A DNA stretch of 64,000 bases from Labrys monachus (GTDB lineage: Bacteria; Pseudomonadota; Alphaproteobacteria; Rhizobiales; Labraceae), in NCBI RefSeq assembly GCF_030814655.1, contig NZ_JAUSVK010000001.1:5463001-5527000 (forward strand), given 5' to 3'. Under the pieces are notes generated by a model, which searched no databases, was not told the DNA's origin, and worked only from the letters and a program-made list of their open reading frames with translations. The position numbers and the translations under genes were made by a program. Shown piece by piece: positions 17,201 to 25,263 of this stretch (position 1 is its first letter; every line of letters starts with the position of its first letter).

Positions 17201-17930
17201 AGCGGGGCTTGCCGTCGCGTATGCCGGCTTCGCCGTCGAGATCGATGGTGACCGGCCTGTCGGCGGGAACCAGGCTCGCCCGCAGATGCAGTCCGCCGTC
17301 GGCGACGATCCCCGTCGTCAGCTTGAGCGTATGCGGCACGCCGCCGAAGCGGACGCCGCCCTCCGCCCTGTAGGGCCCGAGGAGCGAGCGTGAATCGCCG
17401 ACCAGATGGATGTCGCTGAACGTCACGTCGCGGCCGGCGGCCTCGTCCATATACCTTACGGTACCGTCCTGGATCTCGAAGCTCTCCAGCGTCGCATCGG
17501 CGGAAACCAGGCCTTTGCTCAATGGCTGCAGCGATCCGTCCTTGCCGGTGGCAAGGGTCAGCCTGGGGCTGCGGATGACGAGATTGGAGAGGTTGATGTC
17601 GCCCCGCAGAAGGCCCGCCAGGCTGACATCGCCATTGATGGTGCCGACGGTCAGTTTCGTCGCGCCATTGGGATCGCCGATGACGACGTCGCCGACGGAA
17701 AGCCAGGGCTGCGGCAGAATTCTCGCCTGGATCGTCCCCCCGATGACGACCGAGGTGCCGAAATGCTGGGACAGGCGCGCCGATATGTCATCGCGCCAGG
17801 AATTCCAGTCGACGTAAAGCGGCGCGGCAAACACGGCCGCGAAGGCGAGTATCAGCAAGAAACCGACAACGGTGAGCGCCTCGCGCACGCCGGACTTCCT
17901 TATTAACGCCGGCCGGGCAAGGCCCCGCAT
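14283..17930 (-). CDS. large AsmA-like envelope protein
   Basis: This 1215-aa protein has one N-terminal membrane segment (about residues 20-38, LTVVGFLLILAFAAVFAAP). The AsmA N-terminal domain follows (YVDWNSWRDDISARLSQHFGTSV, then GDVVIGDPNG). Its long body of beta-rich repeats such as GLLRGDINLSNLVIRSPRL is typical. AsmA-family proteins are inner-membrane anchored, reach across the periplasm, and are linked to outer-membrane lipid and protein homeostasis. Near the C-terminus a charged coiled coil (about 1120-1170, rich in Glu/Ala/Arg/Gln) precedes a Pro-rich end. Such a coiled coil and Pro-rich tail are found in long rhizobial AsmA homologs. It appears to be a single-gene unit, and the long plus-strand frames opposite it are antisense artefacts. 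Confidence 0.88.
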   Translation of the reverse strand: MRGLARPALIRKSGVREALTVVGFLLILAFAAVFAAPLYVDWNSWRDDISARLSQHFGTSVVIGGTIQARILPQPWLSVGDVVIGDPNGATKLTVGTINGDVSLAGLLRGDINLSNLVIRSPRLTLATGKDGSLQPLSKGLVSADATLESFEIQDGTVRYMDEAAGRDVTFSDIHLVGDSRSLLGPYRAEGGVRFGGVPHTLKLTTGIVADGGLHLRASLVPADRPVTIDLDGEAGIRDGKPRFAGTATLARPVINATGGTGQPDTPWTVSGAVLLTPAALTSDKMTIQLGPDERALKLDGTLEMALGTEPSLEASFRGAQLEIDRFAGVGPQERQAPARVLAQVAEALPDFAGAPPRAHIALSVDGAMLGGELLQNMRADLRASGGRWRVDRLETDLPGRSHLLLAGDVKADAGGFKGSLSLQSRQATGLIGWLQGAVLPPRPNAARQLTLAAELSADANGVDLSNFALAVDEAKVKGRLGWKRLSPDRNAGRIEADLAAERIDLDVLPSMAALLPGRSDIFSEADIRIAAQALAFSGVEAKSVSGRIKAGGKLIALEDVVVNDLDGASLTANGRIDNIGAQPQGEIRVVLDGRDLTGLAAALKRSSLPSFWVNAFASRAASLSPANASLAIAFGASRRYSVDGKFGGSVAQFDAEFGGSGGEESADIRIKADSFDVATLLRQAGLDPAAARIPGRASLDMALSGPLDGAMRWNAGFDGAGVSLSGTGKMTGSFEDPAFDGRLTASTDDAQVPAQLLGIALPGVTPAQSAMVETGFRLRAGRFVFDDLSGTLLGMPVTGALTINTGSPEHVEGKLGFLRADAALLGSLFAGADLGGSNANGNAWADEPFGKSTFDNVEGKLTVTADALRLSRRLPELGRVRAAISFGGGKVNVDRFSASLGSGAVSGALQLSRTIVDTAVTGHFSLRDVAVNTPVLTGMLTTGVDFQGTGASPDALMSSLTGGGTLDLKNPVLTGFSDSAFAETMAAVDGGLKPDAAHIKPAFEQSLAMKPLATSSLSGNLLLAGGVVRLPATLASANGIGLNVSGLLDMSDLTAKANIVLTPPDPKDGLGGPAPTVPVLLSGPLDALQRDVDVSGLTAWLSIRTVERQARKLEALEAERQAQEKAQEDARRAEAQQMQKAIDDARRKAQAQKNSAAPVANPQSSPQPAPPVALPSLDAVPRAPATPGRARSGTPTNGPRAFPPLPPVQPQPSR

Positions 17931-18486
17931 GGCATGCCCGCGCGGTCCCCTTCCCTGCCTTTTCCAAGAGCAGCCCCGTCTGTCACGTCACCATGGTTTA
18001 TTCCGGGCAGCTTCCGGTCTGTGATACGGGCTCGCGCGATCGAGCACAACGGCGGCGAACGCACGCTGCCCGTACGCCGATGCCCGTGGTCGACCTTGCG
18101 GCGACGCATCGCTTCGCCGGAGCTTCCGTCCTTATGGGGGTTGAAGACGGCCTGCGGACCATAGCCGGTGCGGACGCGGCGGGCTACCCGCAATACGCCG
18201 CGGCGAAAATAGAACTCGTCACAATAAAAAGACGATATTCTGAAAAAAAGTTCCGTTCGTTCACAATTTTACCAAATATTTAGATTTGAGTAAGGGCCGG
18301 ACGAAATTTGTGCTAAGAGAACCGGGCCGGGACAAGTGCAAATGCACAGATCGGCTGCTGTTTTCGGATGAGTCCAGCGATATCGGGAATCCGGACAGAA
18401 GGGGCGGTAGAGACAAGCCGTTCGTCATCACAGCGTCGCGACAATCAAAGAACGGTATCTCTCGCTTATGGTGAGGTGGGTACACT
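17931..18486. other. intergenic region upstream of AsmA and the small exported protein
   Basis: This 556-bp gap separates two divergent genes and must hold both promoters. The stretch 18205-18300 is strikingly AT-rich for this genome (runs such as AAAAAAAGTTCC and CCAAATATTTAGA). A GAGGTG ribosome site precedes the gene at 18487. I recognise no RNA gene or defined operator here. Confidence 0.5.
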
Positions 18487-18792
18487 ATGTTACGCTTGAT
18501 CAGCGCTGCCGCAGTCATGCTGGCGTTGGGTGTCTTCGGCGCGGGCTTCTATACGGTCGGTACGCACACGGTCCAAAATCCCCTGGCAAGGGCGGAACCG
18601 GGCAGCCGCATCGCGGCTGCGAACATGCTTGTATTTCTCTCGGTGGACAAGCAGTCGCAGCAGGCGGGCTATCTGGATGGTCGGCCCGTACCGTCAGGGG
18701 TGACGATGCCGATCATCGTGCACGTCAAGCCCAGGGAAGCCAGCAATGCAGGGACCAAGGAGACCACGCAACCCGTGGTCGTCACGCCGTAG
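18487..18792 (+). CDS. small exported or membrane-anchored protein, unknown
   Basis: This 101-aa protein begins with a hydrophobic segment (about residues 4-25, LISAAAVMLALGVFGAGFYTVG) that could be a signal peptide or anchor. A short soluble part follows with no cysteines and no motif I recognise, containing NMLVFLSVDKQSQQAGYL and ending PVVVTP. A GAGGTG ribosome site lies 9-10 nt upstream. It has no obvious operon partner and sits behind a long, partly AT-rich leader. I cannot assign a family. Confidence 0.6.
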   Translation: MLRLISAAAVMLALGVFGAGFYTVGTHTVQNPLARAEPGSRIAAANMLVFLSVDKQSQQAGYLDGRPVPSGVTMPIIVHVKPREASNAGTKETTQPVVVTP

Positions 18793-18987
18793 GCAAATGG
18801 CGATGGCGCGTCGGATCGACGGCGCGCCTCACGAAGTTCACGAGCAGGCGAGCGTCGCGGTGGCAACGCCCGCCTGTTGCATTTGAGCGCGGCGAAATGC
18901 CGCTCCGTGGGATCCTGATATCCGCTCCGGAAAACGGGAGCGTTCCAGCTTCGGATCGAATCGGCAAGAAGCGCAAAATTCGTTTCA

Positions 18988-19008
18988 CACCAATCGGTTA
19001 AATTGGTG
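18988..19008. repeat. small inverted repeat
   Basis: CACCAAT (18988-18994) and ATTGGTG (19002-19008) form a 7-bp stem just beyond the end of the FAD-linked oxidase gene. There is no U tract on either strand, so it is a weak terminator candidate at best. Confidence 0.35.
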
Positions 19009-19035
19009 ATCCTCTCCTGCTTGAACGCATTTTGC

Positions 19036-20487
19036 TCAAGGCATGAAGATCTTGCCCGGATTCATGATGCCACGGGGATCGAGCGCGTTCTTGATCGCGA
19101 TCATCATGCCCAGGGCCGCCTCGCCATGCTCGGCAACGAGATATTTGCGCTTGCCCTGTCCGACACCATGCTCGCCCGTGCAGGTTCCCTCCATCGCGAG
19201 GGCCCGCTGCACCAGCCGTTCGAGAAATCCCTCGCAAGCCGCGACCTCGCCTGCGTCCGTCATGTCGATCAGCGGCTGCACGTGGAAATTGCCGTCGCCG
19301 ACATGACCGACGATCGGCGCGACGAGGCCGGTCCGATCGATATCGCGCCGCGTCTCCGCCACGCATTCGGCCAGGCGCGAGAGCGGCACGCAGACATCCG
19401 TCGCAACGCTGCGTGCGCCCGGACGCAGCGCTCCGACCGCCCAATAGGCATTGTGCCGGGCGGTCCACAGCCTGGTGCGGTCTTCCGGCTTGGTCGCCCA
19501 GCTGAAGGGGCCGCCCCCGAATTCGGCGGCGATCTCGCCGAAGCGTTCGGCCTGCTCCGCCACCCCGGCCTCGCTGCCGTGGAATTCGACGAACAGCATC
19601 GGCGTTTCCGGCAGATCGAGCTGGGAATAATTGTTGGCCGCCCGCACCATCAGGGCATCGAGCAGTTCGATCCGGGCCACGGCAAGCCCGGACTGGATCG
19701 TCGCGATCACCGTATCGCAGGCCGCCTGCTCCGACGCGAACGGACAGATGCCGGCACTGATGGCCTCGGGAATGCCGTGCAGGCGCACCGTCAGCTCGGT
19801 GATGACGCCGAGCGTCCCCTCCGAGCCCACCATCAATCGCGTCAGGTCATAGCCGGCCGAACTCTTTTTCGCGCGGCTCGCCGTGGTGACGATCTCGCCG
19901 CTGGCGAGCACCGCCTTCAGCGACAGGACATTGTCCTTCATCGTGCCGTAACGGACGGCGTTGGTGCCGGAAGCACGCGTGGCCGCCATCCCTCCGAGCG
20001 ACGCGTCGGCGCCCGGATCGATGGGAAAGAACAGGCCCTGGTCGCGCAGATAGTCGTTGAGCTGCTTGCGCGTCACGCCCGGCTGCACCACGGCGTCGAG
20101 GTCTTCCGCATGCACGGCCACGATGGCATTCATGCGGCTCATATCGATCGAGATGCCTCCGGAGGGCGCGTTGACGTGCCCTTCCAGACCGGTACCCGTG
20201 CCGTATGGAATCACCGGCACGCCCCGTTCGGCGCACAGCGCCACGACGCTCGCCACTTCCCCGGAATCGAGCGGGAACACGACGCCGTCGGGCGCCTGGG
20301 CCGGCAGCCATGTCAGCGTGCTCGCATGCTGATCGCGCAGGGATTGGGCTGTGGAGAAGCGGTCGCCGAACCGCTGCGAAAGGCCCTCGCACAAGGCAGA
20401 AAGGCCCTCTGCGGTGTAATGGCGAGGGTTTTCGGTAAAATTGACCATGATTTGATGCTTTTCCTTGAGGTGTCCGGCGTTTTGCAT
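19036..20487 (-). CDS. FAD-linked dehydrogenase of the D-lactate/glycolate oxidase type
   Basis: This 483-aa flavoprotein probably oxidises a 2-hydroxy acid such as D-lactate or glycolate and passes electrons to the respiratory chain. The PCMH-type FAD domain covers about residues 55-235. It contains PYGTGTGLEGHVNAPSGGISIDM, QPGVTRKQLNDYLRDQGLFF and DPGADASLGGMAATRASGTNAVRYG. The C-terminal FAD-oxidase domain holds GHVGDGNFHVQP and EGTCTGEHGVGQGKR, family hallmarks with metal-binding histidines. The sequence fits D-lactate dehydrogenase (cytochrome) best, but substrate cannot be fixed by inspection. The start is ambiguous: ATG 20487, or ATG 20448 (MVNFTENP) behind AAGGA. No iron-sulfur partner gene is adjacent. 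Confidence 0.85.
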   Translation of the reverse strand: MQNAGHLKEKHQIMVNFTENPRHYTAEGLSALCEGLSQRFGDRFSTAQSLRDQHASTLTWLPAQAPDGVVFPLDSGEVASVVALCAERGVPVIPYGTGTGLEGHVNAPSGGISIDMSRMNAIVAVHAEDLDAVVQPGVTRKQLNDYLRDQGLFFPIDPGADASLGGMAATRASGTNAVRYGTMKDNVLSLKAVLASGEIVTTASRAKKSSAGYDLTRLMVGSEGTLGVITELTVRLHGIPEAISAGICPFASEQAACDTVIATIQSGLAVARIELLDALMVRAANNYSQLDLPETPMLFVEFHGSEAGVAEQAERFGEIAAEFGGGPFSWATKPEDRTRLWTARHNAYWAVGALRPGARSVATDVCVPLSRLAECVAETRRDIDRTGLVAPIVGHVGDGNFHVQPLIDMTDAGEVAACEGFLERLVQRALAMEGTCTGEHGVGQGKRKYLVAEHGEAALGMMIAIKNALDPRGIMNPGKIFMP

Positions 20488-20619
20488 ACACTGCCGTCCC
20501 AGGCCCGCAGCAGCAAGTGACCGCAGTAAATTTCTGCTTTCCCGCCGCGAGGGATGGCCTGGCCATCCGGGCCACGACGGATTCCAAGAGACGCGGTGAT
20601 ATGTTGCGAGGGAGCGGAT

Positions 20620-21138
20620 ATGTTTGACGCCAGCAAGGTACCCGCGCTTTTCTTTGCGCCCTTCGTTTCATCTCCGATGTATATCCAGCCGCATTGGATC
20701 GACTACAATGGCCACCTCAACATGGCCTATTATCACGTGCTGTTCGACAACGCCCTGGGCGAGGCGCTGTCGCTCGTCGGTCTCGGCGAGGATTATATGC
20801 AGGAACGCGGCATGTCGTTCTTCACCGGCGAGGTCCATGTCGTCTACAAGCGCGAACTGCATCTCGAAGACCCGGTGCGCGTTCGTCTTCAGCTCGTCGG
20901 CTATGACGAGAAGCGCCTGCACATCTACGAGGAATTGTGCCATGCCGTCGAGGGCTGGGTGGCGGCGACCTGCGAGCTGATTTCGCTCAATATCGATCTG
21001 GCGACCCGCCGCGTCGCCCCCTTCCCCAGCGACATCATCGACAATCTCGCGGAGATGCGCTCGTCCCACGGCCACCTGCCGACTCCCGAGATCGTCGGCC
21101 GCGCCATCCATATGCCGGAAAGGCTCAGCCGGCAGTAA
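20620..21138 (+). CDS. hotdog-fold acyl-CoA thioesterase
   Basis: This 172-aa protein has the single-hotdog thioesterase pattern: a strand followed by WIDYNGHLNMAYYHVLFDNA with the catalytic-type Asp in the WxDxNGHLN block. It continues with SFFTGEVHVVYKRELHLED and a beta-sheet region ending LISLNIDLATRRVAPFP. It resembles the subgroup annotated as thioesterase-like or betainyl-CoA thioesterase. The substrate is not determinable. ATG 20620 follows GGAG with 5-nt spacing; a longer frame from 20554 has no ribosome site. It is divergent from the dehydrogenase gene with 132 bp between. Confidence 0.8.
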   Translation: MFDASKVPALFFAPFVSSPMYIQPHWIDYNGHLNMAYYHVLFDNALGEALSLVGLGEDYMQERGMSFFTGEVHVVYKRELHLEDPVRVRLQLVGYDEKRLHIYEELCHAVEGWVAATCELISLNIDLATRRVAPFPSDIIDNLAEMRSSHGHLPTPEIVGRAIHMPERLSRQ

Positions 21139-21174
21139 CGCGGGACGCGCGGAACCGGTCCGAAGCCGGCGGCC

Positions 21175-21813
21175 TCAGCCGCGCGCCGAGGCAAGGCCCC
21201 GCGCGCCGTCCGCCAGCGACTTCGCCCCGAAGCCGATGAAGACGACGCCGACGACACGCGTCACCCAGACCCCGTAGCGCGAGAAGAAGCGGCGCACCGG
21301 CGGCAGGCCGATCGCGCAATAGAGGATGGCATAGGCGGCCAGGAAACCGAAGAGGGCGCTGACGATCAGGGCCGGGGTGTCGCTCCAGGTGATCTGGCTG
21401 CCGTGCGGCGCAACCAGGGCGCCGAAGGTCGCCAGGGCCACCGGATAGGATTTCGGGTTGGTCAGCCCGAAGAAGATGCCGTTGACCAGCGGCCGCTCGG
21501 CGCCGATCACGGCGGCCTTGCCGTCCCGGCTCGTCATCACGGCCCTTGCGCCCATATAGATCAGATAGAGGCCGCAGCAGATGCCGAGCACGTCGAACAA
21601 AGCCGGCCCGACCTGGCTGACCCCGATGATGGCCGCGAGCGCCAGCACCGACCACAGGACGTCGCCGACGAGATGGCCCGCCATGAACCAGGCACCCGGC
21701 CCCCGCCCCTTGGCCGCCCCGAGCGCGAACAGCGCGAGGAAGGCAGGACCGGGCGCGATCGTGTAGATGAAGCCCGCCAGGAAGGTGGCGAAGGCGAGCG
21801 AAGCATCGATCAT
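21175..21813 (-). CDS. LysE/RhtB family exporter
   Basis: This 212-aa inner-membrane protein has about six hydrophobic segments and the family signature near the N-terminus (FLAGFIYTIAPGPAFLALFALGAAKG) followed by HLVGDVLW. NGIFFGLTNPKSYPVALATFGAL is the second signature, with the NPK motif. The family exports amino acids or related small molecules; specificity unknown. The ATG at 21813 follows GGAAG with a 7-nt gap, and the longer upstream frame is antisense to the start of the helicase leader. Confidence 0.88.
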   Translation of the reverse strand: MIDASLAFATFLAGFIYTIAPGPAFLALFALGAAKGRGPGAWFMAGHLVGDVLWSVLALAAIIGVSQVGPALFDVLGICCGLYLIYMGARAVMTSRDGKAAVIGAERPLVNGIFFGLTNPKSYPVALATFGALVAPHGSQITWSDTPALIVSALFGFLAAYAILYCAIGLPPVRRFFSRYGVWVTRVVGVVFIGFGAKSLADGARGLASARG

Positions 21814-21980
21814 GGCTATCTTCCCGTATACGGTGGGCCTATTGCTGCACGGCCCTCGCCTGCGTTCAAGCGGCATCTTCCCGCGGGCTGGAAACCCCTG
21901 GGGATCGCCCCCGTCGGACCGGTTTTGCCGCCGATCGGCGGCGCCGGCTCGCAATCTCGACGGGGCGCCCCATCTAAGCC

Positions 21981-24377
21981 ATGATTCACCCCGAATGGAA
22001 TCACCCTGAAAGTTTGCCCTTGTCCGAACCTCGCTCCCCTTCCCCCGCCCATGAGCCGGCTGCCGGCGGCATCGCCGCGCGGGCGCTCGCGGCGGCACGG
22101 CCGGCCGCCTATCTGGGCGGGCTCAATCCCGAGCAGCGCGCGGCGGTCGAGACCCTCGACGGACCGGTGCTGGTGCTCGCCGGGGCCGGCACGGGCAAGA
22201 CGCGTGTCCTGACCACCCGCATAGCCCACATCCTCGCGACCGGCCGTGCCGCGCCGCATCAGATCCTCGCGGTCACCTTCACCAACAAGGCGGCGCGCGA
22301 GATGCGCGAGCGCATCGGCGTCCTCATCGGCCAGAGCGTCGAGGGCATGCCCTGGCTCGGCACCTTCCACGCCATCGGCGTCAAGATCCTGCGGCGGCAT
22401 GCCGAGCTGGTCGATCTCAAATCGAACTTCACCATCCTAGACACCGACGATCAGGTGCGCCTGATCCGGCAGGTGATCGACGCCGCCGGCATCGACGAGA
22501 AGCGCTGGCCGGCGCGGCAGCTCGCATCGGCCATCGACGGGTGGAAGAATCGCGGCCTCACGCCGCAGCAGGTGCCGGCCGGGGAAGCCATGTCCTTCGC
22601 CAACGGCAAGGGCGGCGAACTCTATGCCGCCTATCAGGCCCGGCTGAAGACGTTGAACGCGGCGGATTTCGGCGATCTCCTGCTCGAATGCATCCGGCTG
22701 TTCCGCGAGAATCCGACCGTCCTCGCCGAGTATCACCGCCGCTTCCGCTTCATGCTGGTGGACGAATATCAGGACACCAACGTAGCCCAATATCTGTGGC
22801 TGCGGCTGCTGGCGCAGACGCCGGCCGGGCAGAAGCCCAATCTGTGCTGCGTCGGCGACGACGACCAGTCGATCTATGGCTGGCGCGGCGCGGAGGTCGA
22901 CAACATCCTGCGCTTCGAGAAGGATTTTCCGGGTGCGGCCGTGATCCGCCTCGAGCGCAACTACCGTTCCACCGGGCATATCCTCGGTGCCGCCGGCCAC
23001 CTCATCGCCCATAATGAAGGACGGCTCGGCAAGACCCTGTTCACCGATGACGAGGAGGGCGAGCGCGTCACCGTCGCCGGTGCCTGGGATTCGGGCGAGG
23101 AGGCCCGTGCGATCGGCGACGAGATCGAGGCGCTCCAGCGCAAGGGCCATGCGCTCAATGACATCGCCATCCTGGTGCGGGCCTCCTTCCAGATGCGCGA
23201 ATTCGAGGATCGCTTCGTCACGCTCGGCCTGCCCTATCGCGTCATTGGCGGCCCGCGCTTCTACGAGCGCGCCGAGATCCGCGACGCCCTCGCCTATTTC
23301 CGTGCCACGATGCAGCCGGCCGACGACCTCGCCTTCGAGCGCATCGTCAACGTGCCGAAGCGCGGGCTCGGCGACGCCACCATCCAGATCCTTCACGATT
23401 ACGGCCGCCGCAACGGCGTGCCGATGATGCAGGCCGCCCGCATCCTGTCCGAGACCGAGGAACTCAAGCCCAAGCCGCGGCAGACCGTGCGCGACCTCAT
23501 GGCGTCCTTCGCCCGCTGGGCCGGGCAGGTCGATACCCTGCGCCACCAGGACCTGGCCGAACTCATCCTCGAGGAATCCGGCTATACCGAGATGTGGCAG
23601 AAGGACCGTTCGGCCGAGGCGGCGGGGCGGCTCGAGAACCTCAAGGAACTGGTCCGCTCGATGGATTCCTTCGAGAACATGGCCGGCTTCCTGGAGCACG
23701 TCTCCCTCGTGATGGATGCGAGCGAGGAAGGCGCCAGTGAGGACAAGGTCTCGATCCTGACGCTGCACGGCGCCAAGGGCCTGGAATATGACACGGTGTT
23801 CCTTCCCGGCTGGGAGGAAGGCCTGTTCCCGCATCAGCGCTCCCTCGACGAGAACGGGCGCGCCGGGCTGGAGGAGGAACGCCGGCTCGCCTATGTCGGC
23901 CTCACCCGGGCCCGCCGGCGCGCCAAGGTGTGGTTCGCTTCCAATCGCCGCATCCATGGATTGTGGCAGGCGACCATCCCCTCCCGCTTCGTCGACGAAC
24001 TACCCGCAGCCCATGTCGACGTCGTCGAGCAGTCGGCGGCCTACGGCTCCGGCGGCTCCCTCGGCATGAGCCGCTTCGACCGTGCCCAGCCCTTTTCCGG
24101 CTCGACCTATTCGACCCCGGGCTGGCAGCGCGCCAAGCAGAACATGGAATCGGGCTTCAAGGCCGCCAATGCGCCTCGCCGCGAACCTCTCACCATCGAG
24201 GGCGAACTGGTGGCGCGCTCCACCGGCACGGCGTCGGCCTACAAGATCGGCGACCGCGTCTTTCATGTGAAATTCGGCTATGGCGAGGTGGCCGAGATCG
24301 ACGGCAACAAGCTCACGGTCGATTTCGACAAGGCCGGCCGCAAGCGGGTCGTCGACAGTTTCATCGACGCAGCCTGA
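21981..24377 (+). CDS. uvrD: UvrD/PcrA-type DNA helicase
   Basis: This 798-aa superfamily 1A 3'-5' DNA helicase acts in nucleotide-excision and mismatch repair. Helicase motifs in order are the Q motif LNPEQRAAVE, Walker A LAGAGTGKTRVL, motif Ia TFTNKAAREMRER, and motif II LVDEYQDTN. Motif III GDDDQSIYGWRGA, motif IV LERNYRS, motif V TLHGAKGLEYDTVFLPG and motif VI AYVGLTRARRRA follow. The C-terminus has a Tudor-like end (GDRVFHVKFGYGEV) typical of PcrA/UvrD. A 45-residue Pro/Ala-rich N-terminal extension precedes the Q motif; a later start is possible but the first ATG is used. Confidence 0.95.
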   Translation: MIHPEWNHPESLPLSEPRSPSPAHEPAAGGIAARALAAARPAAYLGGLNPEQRAAVETLDGPVLVLAGAGTGKTRVLTTRIAHILATGRAAPHQILAVTFTNKAAREMRERIGVLIGQSVEGMPWLGTFHAIGVKILRRHAELVDLKSNFTILDTDDQVRLIRQVIDAAGIDEKRWPARQLASAIDGWKNRGLTPQQVPAGEAMSFANGKGGELYAAYQARLKTLNAADFGDLLLECIRLFRENPTVLAEYHRRFRFMLVDEYQDTNVAQYLWLRLLAQTPAGQKPNLCCVGDDDQSIYGWRGAEVDNILRFEKDFPGAAVIRLERNYRSTGHILGAAGHLIAHNEGRLGKTLFTDDEEGERVTVAGAWDSGEEARAIGDEIEALQRKGHALNDIAILVRASFQMREFEDRFVTLGLPYRVIGGPRFYERAEIRDALAYFRATMQPADDLAFERIVNVPKRGLGDATIQILHDYGRRNGVPMMQAARILSETEELKPKPRQTVRDLMASFARWAGQVDTLRHQDLAELILEESGYTEMWQKDRSAEAAGRLENLKELVRSMDSFENMAGFLEHVSLVMDASEEGASEDKVSILTLHGAKGLEYDTVFLPGWEEGLFPHQRSLDENGRAGLEEERRLAYVGLTRARRRAKVWFASNRRIHGLWQATIPSRFVDELPAAHVDVVEQSAAYGSGGSLGMSRFDRAQPFSGSTYSTPGWQRAKQNMESGFKAANAPRREPLTIEGELVARSTGTASAYKIGDRVFHVKFGYGEVAEIDGNKLTVDFDKAGRKRVVDSFIDAA

Positions 24378-24408
24378 TCCCGCCCTGGGTCCGTACACGC
24401 AATTTGTG

Positions 24409-24437
24409 ATTGGCCCGCGGTGGTTTTCCGGGCCAAT
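24409..24437. repeat. 9-bp inverted repeat before the SDR gene
   Basis: ATTGGCCCG (24409-24417) and CGGGCCAAT (24429-24437) are perfect complements around an 11-bp spacer, 32 bp after uvrD and about 50 bp before the SDR start. It may be the uvrD terminator (no U tract) or an operator; undecided. Confidence 0.4.
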
Positions 24438-24485
24438 CTGCCGCTCCCCATTCGACAATATCACGACATTTCGGAGGAAGCGGTC

Positions 24486-25250
24486 ATGCAGCTCGGTCTT
24501 GCAGGCAAGGGAGTTTTGGTCACGGGCGCCAGCACAGGCATCGGCGCCGCGCTGGCGAAGGCCTTCGCGGCCGAGGGCGCCCTGGTGGCGATCCACTACA
24601 ATGCGAGCGAGGCGGAGGCCGCGGAGGTGGCGGCGGCCATCACGGCGGCCGGCGGCACGGCAAAGCTCTTCCGCGGCGATTTCGGCCGGCAGGGCGAAGC
24701 CAGAAGAGTGGTCGAGGAGGCCGCCAAGGCTCTGGGGCGCCTCGACATCCTCGTCAACAACGCCGGCGCGCTGATCCGGCGCGCGCCCTTCGTGGAAATC
24801 GACAGGGAGCTCTACGAGCAGGTCCTGAACCTGAATGTCGGCTCGCTGCTCGAGGCGTCCCAGGCGGCGGTACCCCATATCGAAGCGCAGGGCGGCGGCG
24901 CCATCATCAATCTCGGCTCGATCGCCGGCAACAATGGCGGCGCGCCCGGATCCGGCATCTACGCCACCGCCAAGGCGGCCGTGCACAATCTCACCCGCAA
25001 CATGGCGATGGAACTGGGCGGCAGGAACATCCGCGTCAACGCCATCGCCCCCGGCGTGATCCTCACGCCGTTCCATGCCGCGACGCCGCCCGAGCGCCTC
25101 GAATTCGTGCGCAAGAGCACCCAGTTGGGGCGCCTCGGCACAGCCGAGGACTGCGTCGGACCGGTGCTCTTCCTCGCCTCCGACGCGATGAGCGCCTATG
25201 TCACCGGGCAGATCCTGCACGTCAACGGCGGACAGCTGATGCCGGCATAG
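24486..25250 (+). CDS. short-chain dehydrogenase/reductase
   Basis: This 254-aa classical SDR has the cofactor motif TGASTGIGAALAKAF (TGxxxGxG), the NNAG block (ILVNNAGALI), the catalytic serine in IINLGSIAGNNG and the YxxxK motif as YATAKAAVHN. It ends with the PGVILTPF and GQILHVNGG blocks. Such enzymes oxidise or reduce hydroxyl/carbonyl groups with NAD(P); FabG-like sequence gives no clue to substrate. Its GGAGGA ribosome site is strong. It converges with the P450 gene 13 bp away. Confidence 0.88.
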   Translation: MQLGLAGKGVLVTGASTGIGAALAKAFAAEGALVAIHYNASEAEAAEVAAAITAAGGTAKLFRGDFGRQGEARRVVEEAAKALGRLDILVNNAGALIRRAPFVEIDRELYEQVLNLNVGSLLEASQAAVPHIEAQGGGAIINLGSIAGNNGGAPGSGIYATAKAAVHNLTRNMAMELGGRNIRVNAIAPGVILTPFHAATPPERLEFVRKSTQLGRLGTAEDCVGPVLFLASDAMSAYVTGQILHVNGGQLMPA

Positions 25251-25263
25251 CCGCCGCCCGGAG

